Source of the DNA: Novosphingobium sp. KA1
GTDB taxonomy: Bacteria; Pseudomonadota; Alphaproteobacteria; Sphingomonadales; Sphingomonadaceae
Direction of reading: 5' to 3'
Length of the DNA: 64,000 bases
Assembly: GCF_017309955.1 (NCBI RefSeq)
Contig: NZ_CP021247.1
Coordinates: 2,381,001 to 2,445,000 of the forward strand
The translations under genes were made by a program, and so were the position numbers. Numbering within the stretch: position 1 is the stretch's first letter; every line of letters begins with the position of its first letter. Shown here piece by piece: positions 23,771-35,077 of this stretch. Under the pieces are notes generated by a model. The model was not told where the DNA came from, searched no databases, and saw only the letters and a program-made list of their open reading frames with translations.

Positions 23771-23876
23771 GGAACGCTTTCGGGAGGAGTAGCAAGGCCT
23801 CGCGACCCGAAGGCGGCTCTGAAAGGAGCAGCCACATCACTAAGCCCGGAAACCTCGTGTTTCCGGGCTTCTTTTC
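23771..23876 (+). ncRNA. Candidate small RNA with intrinsic terminator
   Basis: About 100 nt of structured sequence with no ORF follow the CRP-like palindrome. A 9-bp stem GCTTTCGGG/CCCGAAGGC (one G-U) encloses a loop containing AGGAG. A second AGGAG lies in the single-stranded GAAAGGAGCAG. The segment ends in a perfect 12-bp hairpin AAGCCCGGAAAC/GTTTCCGGGCTT (23842-23870) followed by CTTTTC on the plus strand. A promoter-proximal operator plus terminator is the usual look of a trans-acting sRNA. The 3' end is clear; the 5' end is a guess. Confidence 0.5.
23842..23876 (+). terminator. Strong intrinsic terminator
   Basis: A 12-bp perfect stem with a 5-nt loop and a T-rich tail on the plus strand. 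On the minus strand it also lies 37 nt beyond the stop of the FAD reductase gene, so it may serve both directions. Confidence 0.85.
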
Positions 23877-23912
23877 GCGCCGCGCCGGACGGCTACCCGC
23901 CCCGCGCCTGCC

Positions 23913-25154
<1,242 letters not shown>

Positions 25155-25501
25155 GAGGGGTTCCGTTCGGGCAACTTCATCTCTCCGTGAATTTCTGGAA
25201 TGGAACAATCTTGCTTGGAGAGCGTGTCTCATGGCATTCGGCGAAAAGGGCAAGAGCGAATGCGGCTTCCGCCCATTGATGATGCAGTTTCATGACAGCA
25301 ATCACCCGCAGGTATCTATCCGTGCCGGGATCAAGCTGTTAGTCCCCTGATTCTCGAAACCACATAGGGTCGGCCGGTCCACTTTCCGCGCATCGCGCAT
25401 TCCTGGCTGCGGGCTCTCAACGAAAACATCACCGGGGACAGGCGATCTGGCCGGCGAGCCTTGTGCGAAAGCGCAGGGCCGCCCGGCGTTTGGAGTATTC
25501 G
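25155..25501. other. Divergent intergenic region (reductase / efflux operon)
   Basis: No convincing gene is found in these 347 nt. The part near 25180-25350 is less G+C-rich than the flanks and is the likely place for the two divergent promoters. No operator dyad was recognised, and no TetR- or MarR-type repressor gene is adjacent to the efflux operon. Confidence 0.5.
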
Positions 25502-28500
25502 ATGCTGGGAATTGTCAAGACCGCGCTGCATCGCCCGCTGACGTTCATCGTCATGGCCATCCTGATCGCGCTGGGCGGCCTGATCGCCGCCTTCCGCACT
25601 CCGGTCGACATCTTCCCGGATATCAAGATCCCGGTCATCGCCGTCGCCTGGACCTATTCCGGCCTGTCCCCGCAGGACATGTCCGACCGCATGGTGACGC
25701 CTTACGAGCGTATCCTGACCACCACGGTCAACGACATCGAACATATCGAAAGCCAGTCCTTCCAGGGCATGGGCGTGGTGAAGATCTACTTCCAGCCCGG
25801 CGTCGACATCCGCACCGCCACCGCGCAGGTCACCTCGGTGTCGCAGACGGTGCTCAGGCAGATGCCGCCGGGCGTGAACCCGCCGCTGATCCTGAACTAT
25901 TCCGCCTCCACCGTGCCGATCCTCCAGCTGGCCCTGTCCGGCAAGGGTCTGTCGGAACAGCAGCTGTTCGACATCGGCCAGAACCAGGTCCGCACCGGCC
26001 TCGTCACCATTCCCGGCCTTGCCATGCCCTATCCCTCGGGCGGCAAGCAGCGCCAGGTGCAGGTCGACCTCAACCCCGACGCCCTGCAGGCCCGCGGCCT
26101 TTCCGCGCAGGACGTCGGCACCGCCATCGCCGCGCAAAACCAGATCAACCCGGCCGGTTTCGTCAAGATCGGCCCGGCGCAGTACACCGTGCGCCTGAAC
26201 AACACCCCCGGCTCGATCGAGGCGCTGAACGACCTGCCGGTGAAGGTGGTCAACGGCGCGACGATCTACATGCGCGACGTTGCCTTCGTGCGCGACGGCA
26301 GCGCCCAGCAGCAGAACGTGGTGCACGTGCAGGGCAGCCGCTCGGTGCTGCTGACCGTGCTCAAGAACGGCGCCACCTCTACCCTTGCGGTGGTGGACGG
26401 CGTGAAAAACGCGCTGCCCCGGATCACCTCGACCCTGCCGGACAGCCTCAAGGTGCTGCCGGTGGGCGACCAGTCGCTGTTCGTGAAGGCCGCCGTTTCG
26501 GGCGTGATCCACGAAGGCGCGATGGCCGCCGCGCTGACCTCGATGATGATCCTGCTGTTCCTCGGCTCCTGGCGCTCCACCGTCATCATCGCCGTCTCGA
26601 TCCCGCTCGCCGTGCTGGCCGCCGTGGCCGCGCTCGCCGTGTTCGGGCAGACGATGAACGTGATGACGCTGGGCGGCCTCGCCCTCGCGGTCGGCATCCT
26701 GGTCGACGACGCGACGGTGACGATCGAGAACATCAACTGGCATCTGGAGCAGGGCAAGGGCGTGATGGAGGCGATCCTCGACGGCGCCGCCCAGATCGTC
26801 ACCCCGGCCTTCGTCTCGCTGCTGTGCATCTGCATCGTCTTTGTGCCGATGTTTTTCCTGCCGGGCGTCGCGGGCTATCTGTTCGTGCCGATGGCGCTTT
26901 CGGTGGTCTTCGCGATGATCGCCTCGTTCATCCTGTCGCGCACCCTGGTGCCGACCATGGCGATGTACCTGCTGAAGCCCCACACCCCGCACGGCGAGAA
27001 CCACCACAACGCCGGCACCCCGGAATCGCGCAATCCCTTCGTGCGCTTCCAGCGCGGGTTCGAGACGCAGTTCGAGAAGATCCGCAGCGGCTACCTCGGC
27101 ATGCTGGCCCGCGCGCTGCGGTCGCGTAAGCCGTTCATGCTGGGCTTCCTGGCAGTCGTCGTGCTCTCGTTCGGCCTGCTGCCGCTGCTTGGCAGCAACT
27201 TCTTCCCGGCGGTGGACTCGGGCCAGATCGCCATGCACGTCCGCGTGCCGGTGGGTACCCGCATCGACGAATCCGCCCGCAATTTCGAGCAGATCACCGC
27301 CGAGGTCCGCAAGATCATCCCGGCCGCCGAAGTGAAGTCGATCACCGACAACATCGGCCTGCCGGTCAGCTCGATCAACACCGTCTACAACAACTCGGGC
27401 ACCATCGGCCCGCAGGACGGCGACATGCTGATCACGCTGGAGGAAGGCCACGAGCCGACCGAAGGCTACGTGAACCAGCTGCGCCGCGAACTGCCGCGCC
27501 GCTTCCCCGGCACCCAGTTCGCGTTCCTCCCCGCCGACATCACCAGCCAGATCCTGAACTTCGGTTCGCCGTCGCCGATCGACGTGCAGATCTCCGGCAA
27601 GAACGCCGCCGCCTCGCGCGAATTCGCGCACAAGCTGATGGTCAAGCTGGCCAAGGTGCCCGGCCTTGCGGACCTGCGCATCCAGCAGCCGCAGAACTCG
27701 CCGCAGATCGACGTCGACGTGGACCGTTCGCGCGTGGGCCAGTACGGCCTCACCGAGCGCGACGTGACCACCAGCCTCGGCAACTCGCTGGCGGGCACTT
27801 CGCAGACCGCGCCGGTGTTCTTCGTGAACCCCGACAACGGCGTGCAGTACCCGGTGGTCGCGCAGGCGCCCGACTATGCCATCGATTCGATGAGCAAGCT
27901 GGCCAACCTGCCGGTTTCCGGCGCAGCAGCAGGGCGTCCGCAGCCGCTCGGCGCACTGGCCACGCTCACCCGGTCGAGCACCGCGCCGATCGTCTCGCAC
28001 TACAACATCGCCCCGGTGCTCGACATCTACGGCACCCCGCAGGGCCGCGATCTCGGCGCCGTGGCGGGGGACGTGCAGAAGGCGATCGACTCGCTCAAGG
28101 CCGAAGTGCCCAAGGGCGCCAGCGTCACCATTCGCGGCCAGTACCAGACGATGAACACCGCCTTCTCCGGCCTTGGCTGGGGCCTGCTGGGCGCGGTCGT
28201 GCTGATCTACCTGCTGATCGTGGTGAACTTCCAGTCGTGGCTGGACCCGTTCATCATCATCACCGCGCTGCCCGCCGCGCTTGCCGGCATCGTCTGGATG
28301 CTGTTCGCGACGGGGACCACGCTTTCGGTCCCGGCCCTGACCGGCGCGATCATGTGCATGGGCGTGGCCACCGCCAACTCGATCCTGGTCGTCAGCTTCG
28401 CCCGCGAAAAGCTGGCCGAGCTGGGCGATCCGGTGAAGGCGGCGATGGAAGCCGGTCTCGTCCGCTTCCGCCCGGTGCTGATGACCGCGCTGGCCATGAT

Positions 28501-28708
28501 CATCGGCATGGGCCCGATGGCGCTCGGCCTCGGCGAAGGCGGCGAGCAGAACGCGCCGCTCGGCCGCGCCGTGATCGGCGGCCTTGTCTGCGCCACCATC
28601 GCCACGCTGTTCTTCGTTCCCACCGTCTTCGCTTTCTTCCATAGCCGTCGCAAGCACCATGAAGCGCCCTCCGAAGCTCTTCCCGAAGCAGAGGCCGCCC
28701 ATGCTTGA
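25502..28708 (+). CDS. RND-family efflux transporter permease (AcrB/MexB type)
   Basis: A 1068-residue inner-membrane proton antiporter, the pump of a tripartite efflux system. The first helix and porter loop (RTPVDIFPDIKIPVIAVAW) are typical. TM4 carries the paired aspartates of proton relay in ALAVGILVDDATVTIEN, and the duplicated 6+6 TM layout with two large periplasmic loops is visible. The ATG at 25502 has GGAG 9 nt upstream. Its stop overlaps the start of the fusion-protein gene by 8 nt. The order here is permease first, then fusion protein, then outer-membrane factor, which is less common than fusion protein first. Substrate is unknown. Confidence 0.95.
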   Translation: MLGIVKTALHRPLTFIVMAILIALGGLIAAFRTPVDIFPDIKIPVIAVAWTYSGLSPQDMSDRMVTPYERILTTTVNDIEHIESQSFQGMGVVKIYFQPGVDIRTATAQVTSVSQTVLRQMPPGVNPPLILNYSASTVPILQLALSGKGLSEQQLFDIGQNQVRTGLVTIPGLAMPYPSGGKQRQVQVDLNPDALQARGLSAQDVGTAIAAQNQINPAGFVKIGPAQYTVRLNNTPGSIEALNDLPVKVVNGATIYMRDVAFVRDGSAQQQNVVHVQGSRSVLLTVLKNGATSTLAVVDGVKNALPRITSTLPDSLKVLPVGDQSLFVKAAVSGVIHEGAMAAALTSMMILLFLGSWRSTVIIAVSIPLAVLAAVAALAVFGQTMNVMTLGGLALAVGILVDDATVTIENINWHLEQGKGVMEAILDGAAQIVTPAFVSLLCICIVFVPMFFLPGVAGYLFVPMALSVVFAMIASFILSRTLVPTMAMYLLKPHTPHGENHHNAGTPESRNPFVRFQRGFETQFEKIRSGYLGMLARALRSRKPFMLGFLAVVVLSFGLLPLLGSNFFPAVDSGQIAMHVRVPVGTRIDESARNFEQITAEVRKIIPAAEVKSITDNIGLPVSSINTVYNNSGTIGPQDGDMLITLEEGHEPTEGYVNQLRRELPRRFPGTQFAFLPADITSQILNFGSPSPIDVQISGKNAAASREFAHKLMVKLAKVPGLADLRIQQPQNSPQIDVDVDRSRVGQYGLTERDVTTSLGNSLAGTSQTAPVFFVNPDNGVQYPVVAQAPDYAIDSMSKLANLPVSGAAAGRPQPLGALATLTRSSTAPIVSHYNIAPVLDIYGTPQGRDLGAVAGDVQKAIDSLKAEVPKGASVTIRGQYQTMNTAFSGLGWGLLGAVVLIYLLIVVNFQSWLDPFIIITALPAALAGIVWMLFATGTTLSVPALTGAIMCMGVATANSILVVSFAREKLAELGDPVKAAMEAGLVRFRPVLMTALAMIIGMGPMALGLGEGGEQNAPLGRAVIGGLVCATIATLFFVPTVFAFFHSRRKHHEAPSEALPEAEAAHA

Positions 28709-29924
28709 TCCCCAGATGCACCAGACTCCCGAGGCCCCCATGGACAACGACACTCCCACCGGTCCCAGCAGCCGCACCCTGAAGCGGGTGGGCATCGGCG
28801 CGGCCATCGTCGCCCTGGCCGTGGTCGCCGTGGGCACCGCCAGCCGCATGCACGCGACGAGCGAACTGAAGAGCGCGGCCGAGGATTCGGCGCTGCCCAC
28901 CGTGGCGCTGGCCGTGCCCAAGACGGCGGCGGGCGAGGGCGGTCTGACCCTGCCCGGCACCGCGCAGGCGTGGAACAGCGCGGCGATCAACGCGCGTACC
29001 AACGGCTATGTCAGCAAGTGGCTGGCCGACATCGGCGACCATGTGCGGGCCGGCCAGCCGCTCGCCATTCTCGACGCGCCGGAAATCGAGCAGCAGCTGG
29101 CGCAGGCCAAGGCCGACTACCAGACCGCGCTCGCCAACCAGCGCCTTGCCGCCACCACCGCCAGGCGCTGGAGCGCGATGCTGGCCAAGGATGCCGTCTC
29201 GCAGCAGGAAGTGGACGAGAAGGCGGGCGACCTTGCCGCCAAGACCGCGCTCGCCAATGCGGCGCTGGCCCAGGTGCGCGAGCTTCAGGCCCAGCACGGC
29301 TTCACCCAGCTTTCCGCGCCCTTCGCGGGCGTCGTCACCAGCCGCTCGGCGCAGATCGGCGCGCTGGTCACGGCCGGCAATGCCGCCGCGCAGCCGCTGT
29401 TCACCGTGTCCGACGTGCACAAGATGCGCGTCTATGTCCGCGTGCCGCAGATCTATTCGGCGCTGGTCAACCCCGGCGTCACCGTTGCGCTCAGCCTGCC
29501 GGAATATCCGGGCCGCTCGTTCCCGGGAACGGTGACCCGCAGCGCCGGCGCGGTCGATGCGCAGTCGGGCGCGGTGCTGGTCGAAGTGCAGGCGGACAAC
29601 AACGACGGCGCGCTGAAGCCGGGCGCCTTCGTGCAGGCCCACTTCGACGTCGACGCCACGCTCAAGGGCGTGACCCTGCCGGGCAGCGCCGTGCTCTACA
29701 CCGACAAGGGCCCGAGCGTGGCCGTGCTGGGCGCAGGCAACACGGTCACCGTCCGCCCGATCACCATCGCGCGCGATCAGGGCAAGTCGGTGATCGTCTC
29801 GGTGGGCGTCAACCTTGGCGACCGCGTGGTGGATTCGCCGCCGGACTCGATCCGCACCGGCGACCGCGTGCAGGTGCAGAGCGCCGCCGATGCCGCCCCG
29901 GCAAAGGGCGCCACGCATGGTTAA
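28701..29924 (+). CDS. RND efflux periplasmic adaptor subunit (membrane fusion protein)
   Basis: A 407-residue HlyD/AcrA-type adaptor. A short cytoplasmic N-terminus is followed by one membrane anchor (about residues 30-48), a lipoyl half-motif, a helical hairpin (about 120-200, AQAKADYQTALANQRLAA), the second lipoyl half (FAGVVTSRSAQIG) and beta-barrel and membrane-proximal domains. It bridges the pump and the outer-membrane channel. The start at 28701 overlaps the permease stop; a second in-frame ATG at 28740 would shorten it by 13 residues and cannot be excluded. The stop overlaps the next gene by 8 nt. Confidence 0.93.
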   Translation: MLDPQMHQTPEAPMDNDTPTGPSSRTLKRVGIGAAIVALAVVAVGTASRMHATSELKSAAEDSALPTVALAVPKTAAGEGGLTLPGTAQAWNSAAINARTNGYVSKWLADIGDHVRAGQPLAILDAPEIEQQLAQAKADYQTALANQRLAATTARRWSAMLAKDAVSQQEVDEKAGDLAAKTALANAALAQVRELQAQHGFTQLSAPFAGVVTSRSAQIGALVTAGNAAAQPLFTVSDVHKMRVYVRVPQIYSALVNPGVTVALSLPEYPGRSFPGTVTRSAGAVDAQSGAVLVEVQADNNDGALKPGAFVQAHFDVDATLKGVTLPGSAVLYTDKGPSVAVLGAGNTVTVRPITIARDQGKSVIVSVGVNLGDRVVDSPPDSIRTGDRVQVQSAADAAPAKGATHG

Positions 29925-31332
29925 GCGGGTCGCCCTCACTGCGCTTGCGGCAGCGCTGCTGGGCGGCTGTTCGATGGCCCCCAGGTACACGCCGCCGGCG
30001 GCCAGCCTCCCCGCCGCGCCCGAGCAGTTCGCCGAAATGCAGGGCTGGGCCCCCGCCGCCCCGCAGGACGCTGCCCTGCGCGGCGCGTGGTGGACGATGT
30101 TCGGCGATCCCGTGCTGGACGACCTCGAAACCAGGGCCGAGGCCGCCAGCCCGACCCTGGCCGCCGCGCTCGCCCGCTACGATCAGGCGCGCGGCGCCGC
30201 CGGGGTGGCGACCTCCGAACTCTTCCCCGAGATCGGCGTCAACGGTTCCGCCGCCCGCTCGCGCGTGTCGGCCGGGCGCCCGCTCTCCTCGGGCTCCTCG
30301 GCGACCTACGACAACTACATCGTCGGCGGCAGCCTGTCCTACGAACTCGACCTCTGGGGCCGGGTGCGCAACAGCGTGAAGGCGGGCAGGGCCGAGGCCG
30401 ATGCCTCCGCCGGCGATCTCGCCTCGGCGCGCCTCAGCCTGCAGGCCGCCGTTGCCGACGCCTACTTGCGCCTGCGCGGGCTCGACGCCCAGGCCCAGCT
30501 GCTCGACCGCTCGGTGGACGCCTTCCAGCGTGCCTACCAGCTGACCGAGACGCGCCACGAAGGCGGAATCTCCTCCGGCATCGACGTCAACCGCGCCCGC
30601 ACCGTCCTTGCCAATGCCCGCGCCCAAGTGGCCTCCATCGCCAACCAGCGCGCGCAGACCGAGCACGAACTGGCCGCGCTGACCGGCGCCGTCGCCTCGG
30701 ACTTCCACGTCGCCGCGGCGGCGCCCGCCTTCGACGTGCCCAGCCTTGCAGTGGATACCCCCTCGACGCTGCTCCAGCGCCGGCCCGACATCGCCGCCGC
30801 CGAACGCCGCGTCTATGCCGCCAACGCCCGCATCGGCGTGGCCCGCGCGGCCTGGTTCCCGACCATCGGCCTCGGCGGATCGGGCGGATGGCAGACCACC
30901 CACGGCAACCTCCTGAGCGCTCCCAATTCGATGTGGTCGCTCGGCCCCCTCTCGGCGCTGCTCACCGTGTTCGACGGCGGCGCCCGCCGCTCGCAAGTGA
31001 AGATCTCGCGCGGCGAATACGACGAGGCCGCCGCCGACTACCGCACCACCGTGCTCGGCGCCTTCCGCGAAGTGGAAGATTCGATCGCGGCCATGCGCCA
31101 GCTCGAAACGCAGGGCAAAGCGCAGCAGGAAGCCGCCGCCGCCGCCCAGCGCACCAGCGAGATCGCCATGTCCCGCTACCGCGACGGCGCCTCGGACTAC
31201 CTCGACGTGGTGACCGCCCAGACCGACGCCCTCGACGCCCAGCGCTCCGCCATCGCCGTGGAGACCGAACGCATGCGCGCGGCGGTGGACTATGTGAAGG
31301 CGATTGGCGGGCCTTCGGAGGCCAAGGGGTAA
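29917..31332 (+). CDS. Efflux outer-membrane channel lipoprotein (NodT/OprM family)
   Basis: A 471-residue outer-membrane factor. The signal peptide ends in the lipobox LLGGC, so it is a lipoprotein like OprM. Two repeats of the OEP domain form the coiled-coil tunnel and barrel strands; the segment NSMWSLGPLSALLTVFDGGARR near residue 340 is a typical second-repeat signature. It completes the tripartite pump with the two preceding genes, to which it is coupled by an 8-nt overlap. A large inverted repeat begins 3 nt after its stop. Confidence 0.94.
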   Translation: MVKRVALTALAAALLGGCSMAPRYTPPAASLPAAPEQFAEMQGWAPAAPQDAALRGAWWTMFGDPVLDDLETRAEAASPTLAAALARYDQARGAAGVATSELFPEIGVNGSAARSRVSAGRPLSSGSSATYDNYIVGGSLSYELDLWGRVRNSVKAGRAEADASAGDLASARLSLQAAVADAYLRLRGLDAQAQLLDRSVDAFQRAYQLTETRHEGGISSGIDVNRARTVLANARAQVASIANQRAQTEHELAALTGAVASDFHVAAAAPAFDVPSLAVDTPSTLLQRRPDIAAAERRVYAANARIGVARAAWFPTIGLGGSGGWQTTHGNLLSAPNSMWSLGPLSALLTVFDGGARRSQVKISRGEYDEAAADYRTTVLGAFREVEDSIAAMRQLETQGKAQQEAAAAAQRTSEIAMSRYRDGASDYLDVVTAQTDALDAQRSAIAVETERMRAAVDYVKAIGGPSEAKG

Positions 31333-31335
31333 GAA

Positions 31336-31527
31336 GGGATAGAGCAGGGGAGCATAGCCCCCCTGCACCCCCATTACCGTCTGCGTCGCGCGCGCAGATT
31401 CGGTGTGCGCCCCTTGCGGCGCAGCCAATAAGTCTCCCGACGCCGCCATGGGCGCGCAAGGCTGTCGGTCCGCGTGACCTAGACGGTATTGGGGGTGCAG
31501 GGGGTATTAACCCCCTGCTTTATCTCT
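31336..31527. repeat. Large inverted repeat between convergent efflux and fumC genes
   Basis: Two arms of about 47 nt (31336-31382 and 31481-31527) are near-perfect inverted copies around a loop of about 98 nt. Each arm contains its own hairpin, for example GCAGGGG-AGCATAG-CCCCCCTGC, with T-rich sequence at the outer edge. It fills the whole gap between the two stop codons and probably ends transcription from both sides. No second copy was seen in the window. Confidence 0.8.
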
Positions 31528-31541
31528 TGTTCTTCAAAACC

Positions 31542-32921
<1,380 letters not shown>

Positions 32922-33052
32922 GGCACGGGCTCCTCTGTCACCGCGCCCGCGCTGGCTTGCGGGAAAGGGCGCGAGGCTAACCTAAGTATCGGATCAGGCG
33001 GGTGCAATGTCCCTATTGGCAAGATGGGTTGCGGGGGGGCGCTCCGGGGCGC

Positions 33053-33592
33053 TCACGCGGTCAGGAGCAGCAGCGCGCGCAGGGCGGGGTCGAGCAGCAG
33101 GTGGACCAGTCCGTGCCCGGCGAGGGCCGAAAGGAAGCCGTGGCGCCAGTAGAGCAGGCCCCAGACGCAGCCGACCAGCCAGAAGCGCAAGGCGCCGTAG
33201 AGCGGGTAATGGGACACCGCCGTCCAGGCATTGAGCAGTTGCACCGCCGCGATGATCAGCAGCAGCGCCCAGGGCGGCAGCGGCCTGCGGGTGAACGGCG
33301 CGCTGGCGGCGGCGGCGAGCACGGCCAGCGCGGTGGTCAGGAGCAGGCGGTACTGCACTTCCTCCAGCATCGATCCGGCGGCGGAAAACAGCATGCGCGG
33401 CAGCAGCGGCGCGGTGAACAGCGCGGCATAACCCTCGGGCAGCGCGCGGCGGAACAGCACGCCGTCGAGCAGGAGCACGAAGGCGCTTACCCCCAGCACC
33501 GCGCCGAGCGTTGCCGCGAGCGCGGCCTTGCGCTCGCGCGCAAGGAGGTGCAGCCCGGTGCGCGCGAGGATCAGGCGGAGCGCGGATCGCAA
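33053..33592 (-). CDS. CPBP/CAAX-type intramembrane protease-like protein
   Basis: A 179-residue membrane protein with about five hydrophobic segments. The EEVQYRLLL stretch (about residues 78-86) matches the EExxxR glutamate motif of the CPBP/Abi family, and a late GHGLVHLLLDP supplies the His motif. CPBP proteins are putative intramembrane metalloproteases. The first codon at 33592 is TTG, only 11 nt after the cytochrome b561 stop, and has no strong Shine-Dalgarno, so the true start may be further in. It appears to be the last gene of the cytochrome operon. Confidence 0.65.
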   Translation of the reverse strand: MRSALRLILARTGLHLLARERKAALAATLGAVLGVSAFVLLLDGVLFRRALPEGYAALFTAPLLPRMLFSAAGSMLEEVQYRLLLTTALAVLAAAASAPFTRRPLPPWALLLIIAAVQLLNAWTAVSHYPLYGALRFWLVGCVWGLLYWRHGFLSALAGHGLVHLLLDPALRALLLLTA

Positions 33593-33603
33593 GGGAAAGG
33601 GGC

Positions 33604-34272
33604 TCAGGGTTTGGCCCCGCTCCAGATCGCCCAGCCGACCAGCCAGGCCGCCACCACGCAGGCGAAGAACCGCCAGGCGGGCGCGCGGACGAGGCCCCGG
33701 GTTCCGGCGGGAAGGTCGCGCTTGCCGGTCACCATCGGGGCGATCAGGTTGTCGCGCTTGACGAAGCGGTAGAACAGCACCGCGCCGACATGGAGCACGA
33801 TAAGCGCGAGAATGAGGTTGAAGCCCAGCTCATGCAGCTGTGTCGCGCGGTCGGCGGTGGTGAACGAGACGAGATGGTTGAGCGGGCCGGTCACCCCGTC
33901 ATCCTCGTCGCCCGCAAGGAGGCCGAAGGTGACCTGCAGGCCCAGCAGGCCGAGCAGGGCGATCACGCTCCACCCGCCGGCGGCATTGTGGCCGGCCGTG
34001 GGGGCCGCGCCGGTCCGGCCGCGCAAATGGTCCAGCACCGCGCGCGGGCCGCGCACGAAGGCGGCGAAGCGCGCGGTCGATCCGCCCACGAAGCCCCAGA
34101 GCACGCGGATTACCAGCAGCTGCAGCATGACCGTGCCGATCTGCATGTGCCACGTCATGTGGCCGTTCTCGGCGGTCCACCACAGGGCCGGGATCAGCAC
34201 CACGAAAGCCCAGTGGATGAAGCGGACGGGAAGATCCCAGAGCGGGGTGGAGACCCCGCCCGGGTTGCTCAC
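33604..34272 (-). CDS. Cytochrome b561-family membrane protein
   Basis: A 222-residue di-haem b-type cytochrome of the prokaryotic b561/Ni-Fe hydrogenase b subunit type. It has four or five membrane helices with conserved His residues in RFIHWAF (helix 1), WHMQIG (helix 2) and HELGFNLILALIVLHVG (late helix). It is coupled by a 4-nt overlap (34269-34272) to the upstream c-type cytochrome gene, a common pairing in which the soluble or lipid-anchored cytochrome c exchanges electrons with the membrane b-type partner. Confidence 0.92.
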   Translation of the reverse strand: MSNPGGVSTPLWDLPVRFIHWAFVVLIPALWWTAENGHMTWHMQIGTVMLQLLVIRVLWGFVGGSTARFAAFVRGPRAVLDHLRGRTGAAPTAGHNAAGGWSVIALLGLLGLQVTFGLLAGDEDDGVTGPLNHLVSFTTADRATQLHELGFNLILALIVLHVGAVLFYRFVKRDNLIAPMVTGKRDLPAGTRGLVRAPAWRFFACVVAAWLVGWAIWSGAKP

Positions 34273-34817
34273 TTGTCCTTCTTTCGGAACTGCTCGTGGC
34301 AGCCCTTGCAGGCACCGCCGATGTCGCCCATCGCCTTGGTGGTGGCGACCAGGTCCTTGGCGTCGGCGGCGGTCTTCAGGGCGTCGGCGGCGCTGGCGAG
34401 CTTGTCGGCGGCGGCCTTGAATTCGCCGGGCTTCTGCCAGACGGCGGGCAGGGCCTCGGTCTTGGGGGCCGCGTCGGGGCCGGTGCCTTCGGGGAACAGG
34501 CCGAGGATCTTGCCGGCGTCGTCCTTCATCGAGGCGGCGGCGGCCGAGGCGGTGGCGAAGTCCGGCGGGGTGCTTTCGAGCGCGGCCTTGGCGACCTTGT
34601 TCGACTTGCCGATGTCCTTGAAGTTCGCCTTGCGCTGCTTGACGATGGCCGAGGCGTCCACGGCGGCATCGGAGGCCCCGGCGGACCCGTCGGGCGCGGT
34701 CTGCGGGCCCTTGCAGGCGGAAACGGCAAGGAGCGCGCCGATCGCGGCGGCAAGCACGAGTTTCGAGGGGGCGAGTTCAGAGGCCGTAAGGGTACGGGGC
34801 CCAGGGATTCGGGTCAT
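34269..34817 (-). CDS. Cytochrome c-prime-type lipoprotein
   Basis: A 182-residue exported haem protein. The signal peptide ends with a lipobox (AVSAC), so it is probably anchored in the membrane rather than free in the periplasm as usual. After an Ala/Asp-rich linker comes a four-helix bundle, and the single haem site CKGCH is at the very C-terminus (about residues 172-176), as in cytochrome c-prime. The Arg or Lys one turn before is present. The ATG at 34817 was chosen because AGGAG precedes it and the signal peptide follows directly. It overlaps the b561 gene by 4 nt. Confidence 0.9.
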   Translation of the reverse strand: MTRIPGPRTLTASELAPSKLVLAAAIGALLAVSACKGPQTAPDGSAGASDAAVDASAIVKQRKANFKDIGKSNKVAKAALESTPPDFATASAAAASMKDDAGKILGLFPEGTGPDAAPKTEALPAVWQKPGEFKAAADKLASAADALKTAADAKDLVATTKAMGDIGGACKGCHEQFRKKDK

Positions 34818-34929
34818 GGCGCGGCAACTCCTGTCAGGCGGGACACTTATGCATCCCTTGAAGCCTTGATAACGTGGATTGTTGCGCTGCGAAGAGGGGA
34901 TTTGGGAATCCCCGGCGAAATTCGGGTTC

Positions 34930-35072
34930 GTTTGGAAATTCGCGAAAGAGCGAATTTCGCGGCACCGGCCCACTCCCCACCCGACCACCCACTAGGGTAC
35001 AATCGTTGGGCGGTCGGGTGGGGGAGTGGGCCGGTGCCGCCTCAAAAATGCCCTTTCGGGCATTTTTCAAAC
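34930..35072. repeat. Composite palindromic element, copy 3
   Basis: A 143-bp element in the opposite orientation to copy 1. Core arms are 34959-34990 and 35008-35040 with one deleted base and one mismatch. The flanking hairpins are 34935-34958 (GAAATTCGC stem) and 35044-35067 (AAAAATGCCC stem, 10 bp). The ends are GTTTG and CAAAC. On the minus strand the second hairpin followed by T residues forms a good intrinsic terminator just past the tautomerase stop. Confidence 0.9.
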
Positions 35073-35077
35073 GGGCT

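Noticed and set aside
25331..29002. 1223-codon open frame on the minus strand
   Set aside because: It runs antisense to the whole RND permease gene. Its amino-acid content (His, Arg, Asp, Gly) is that of an antisense frame of G/C-biased codons, with no family motif.
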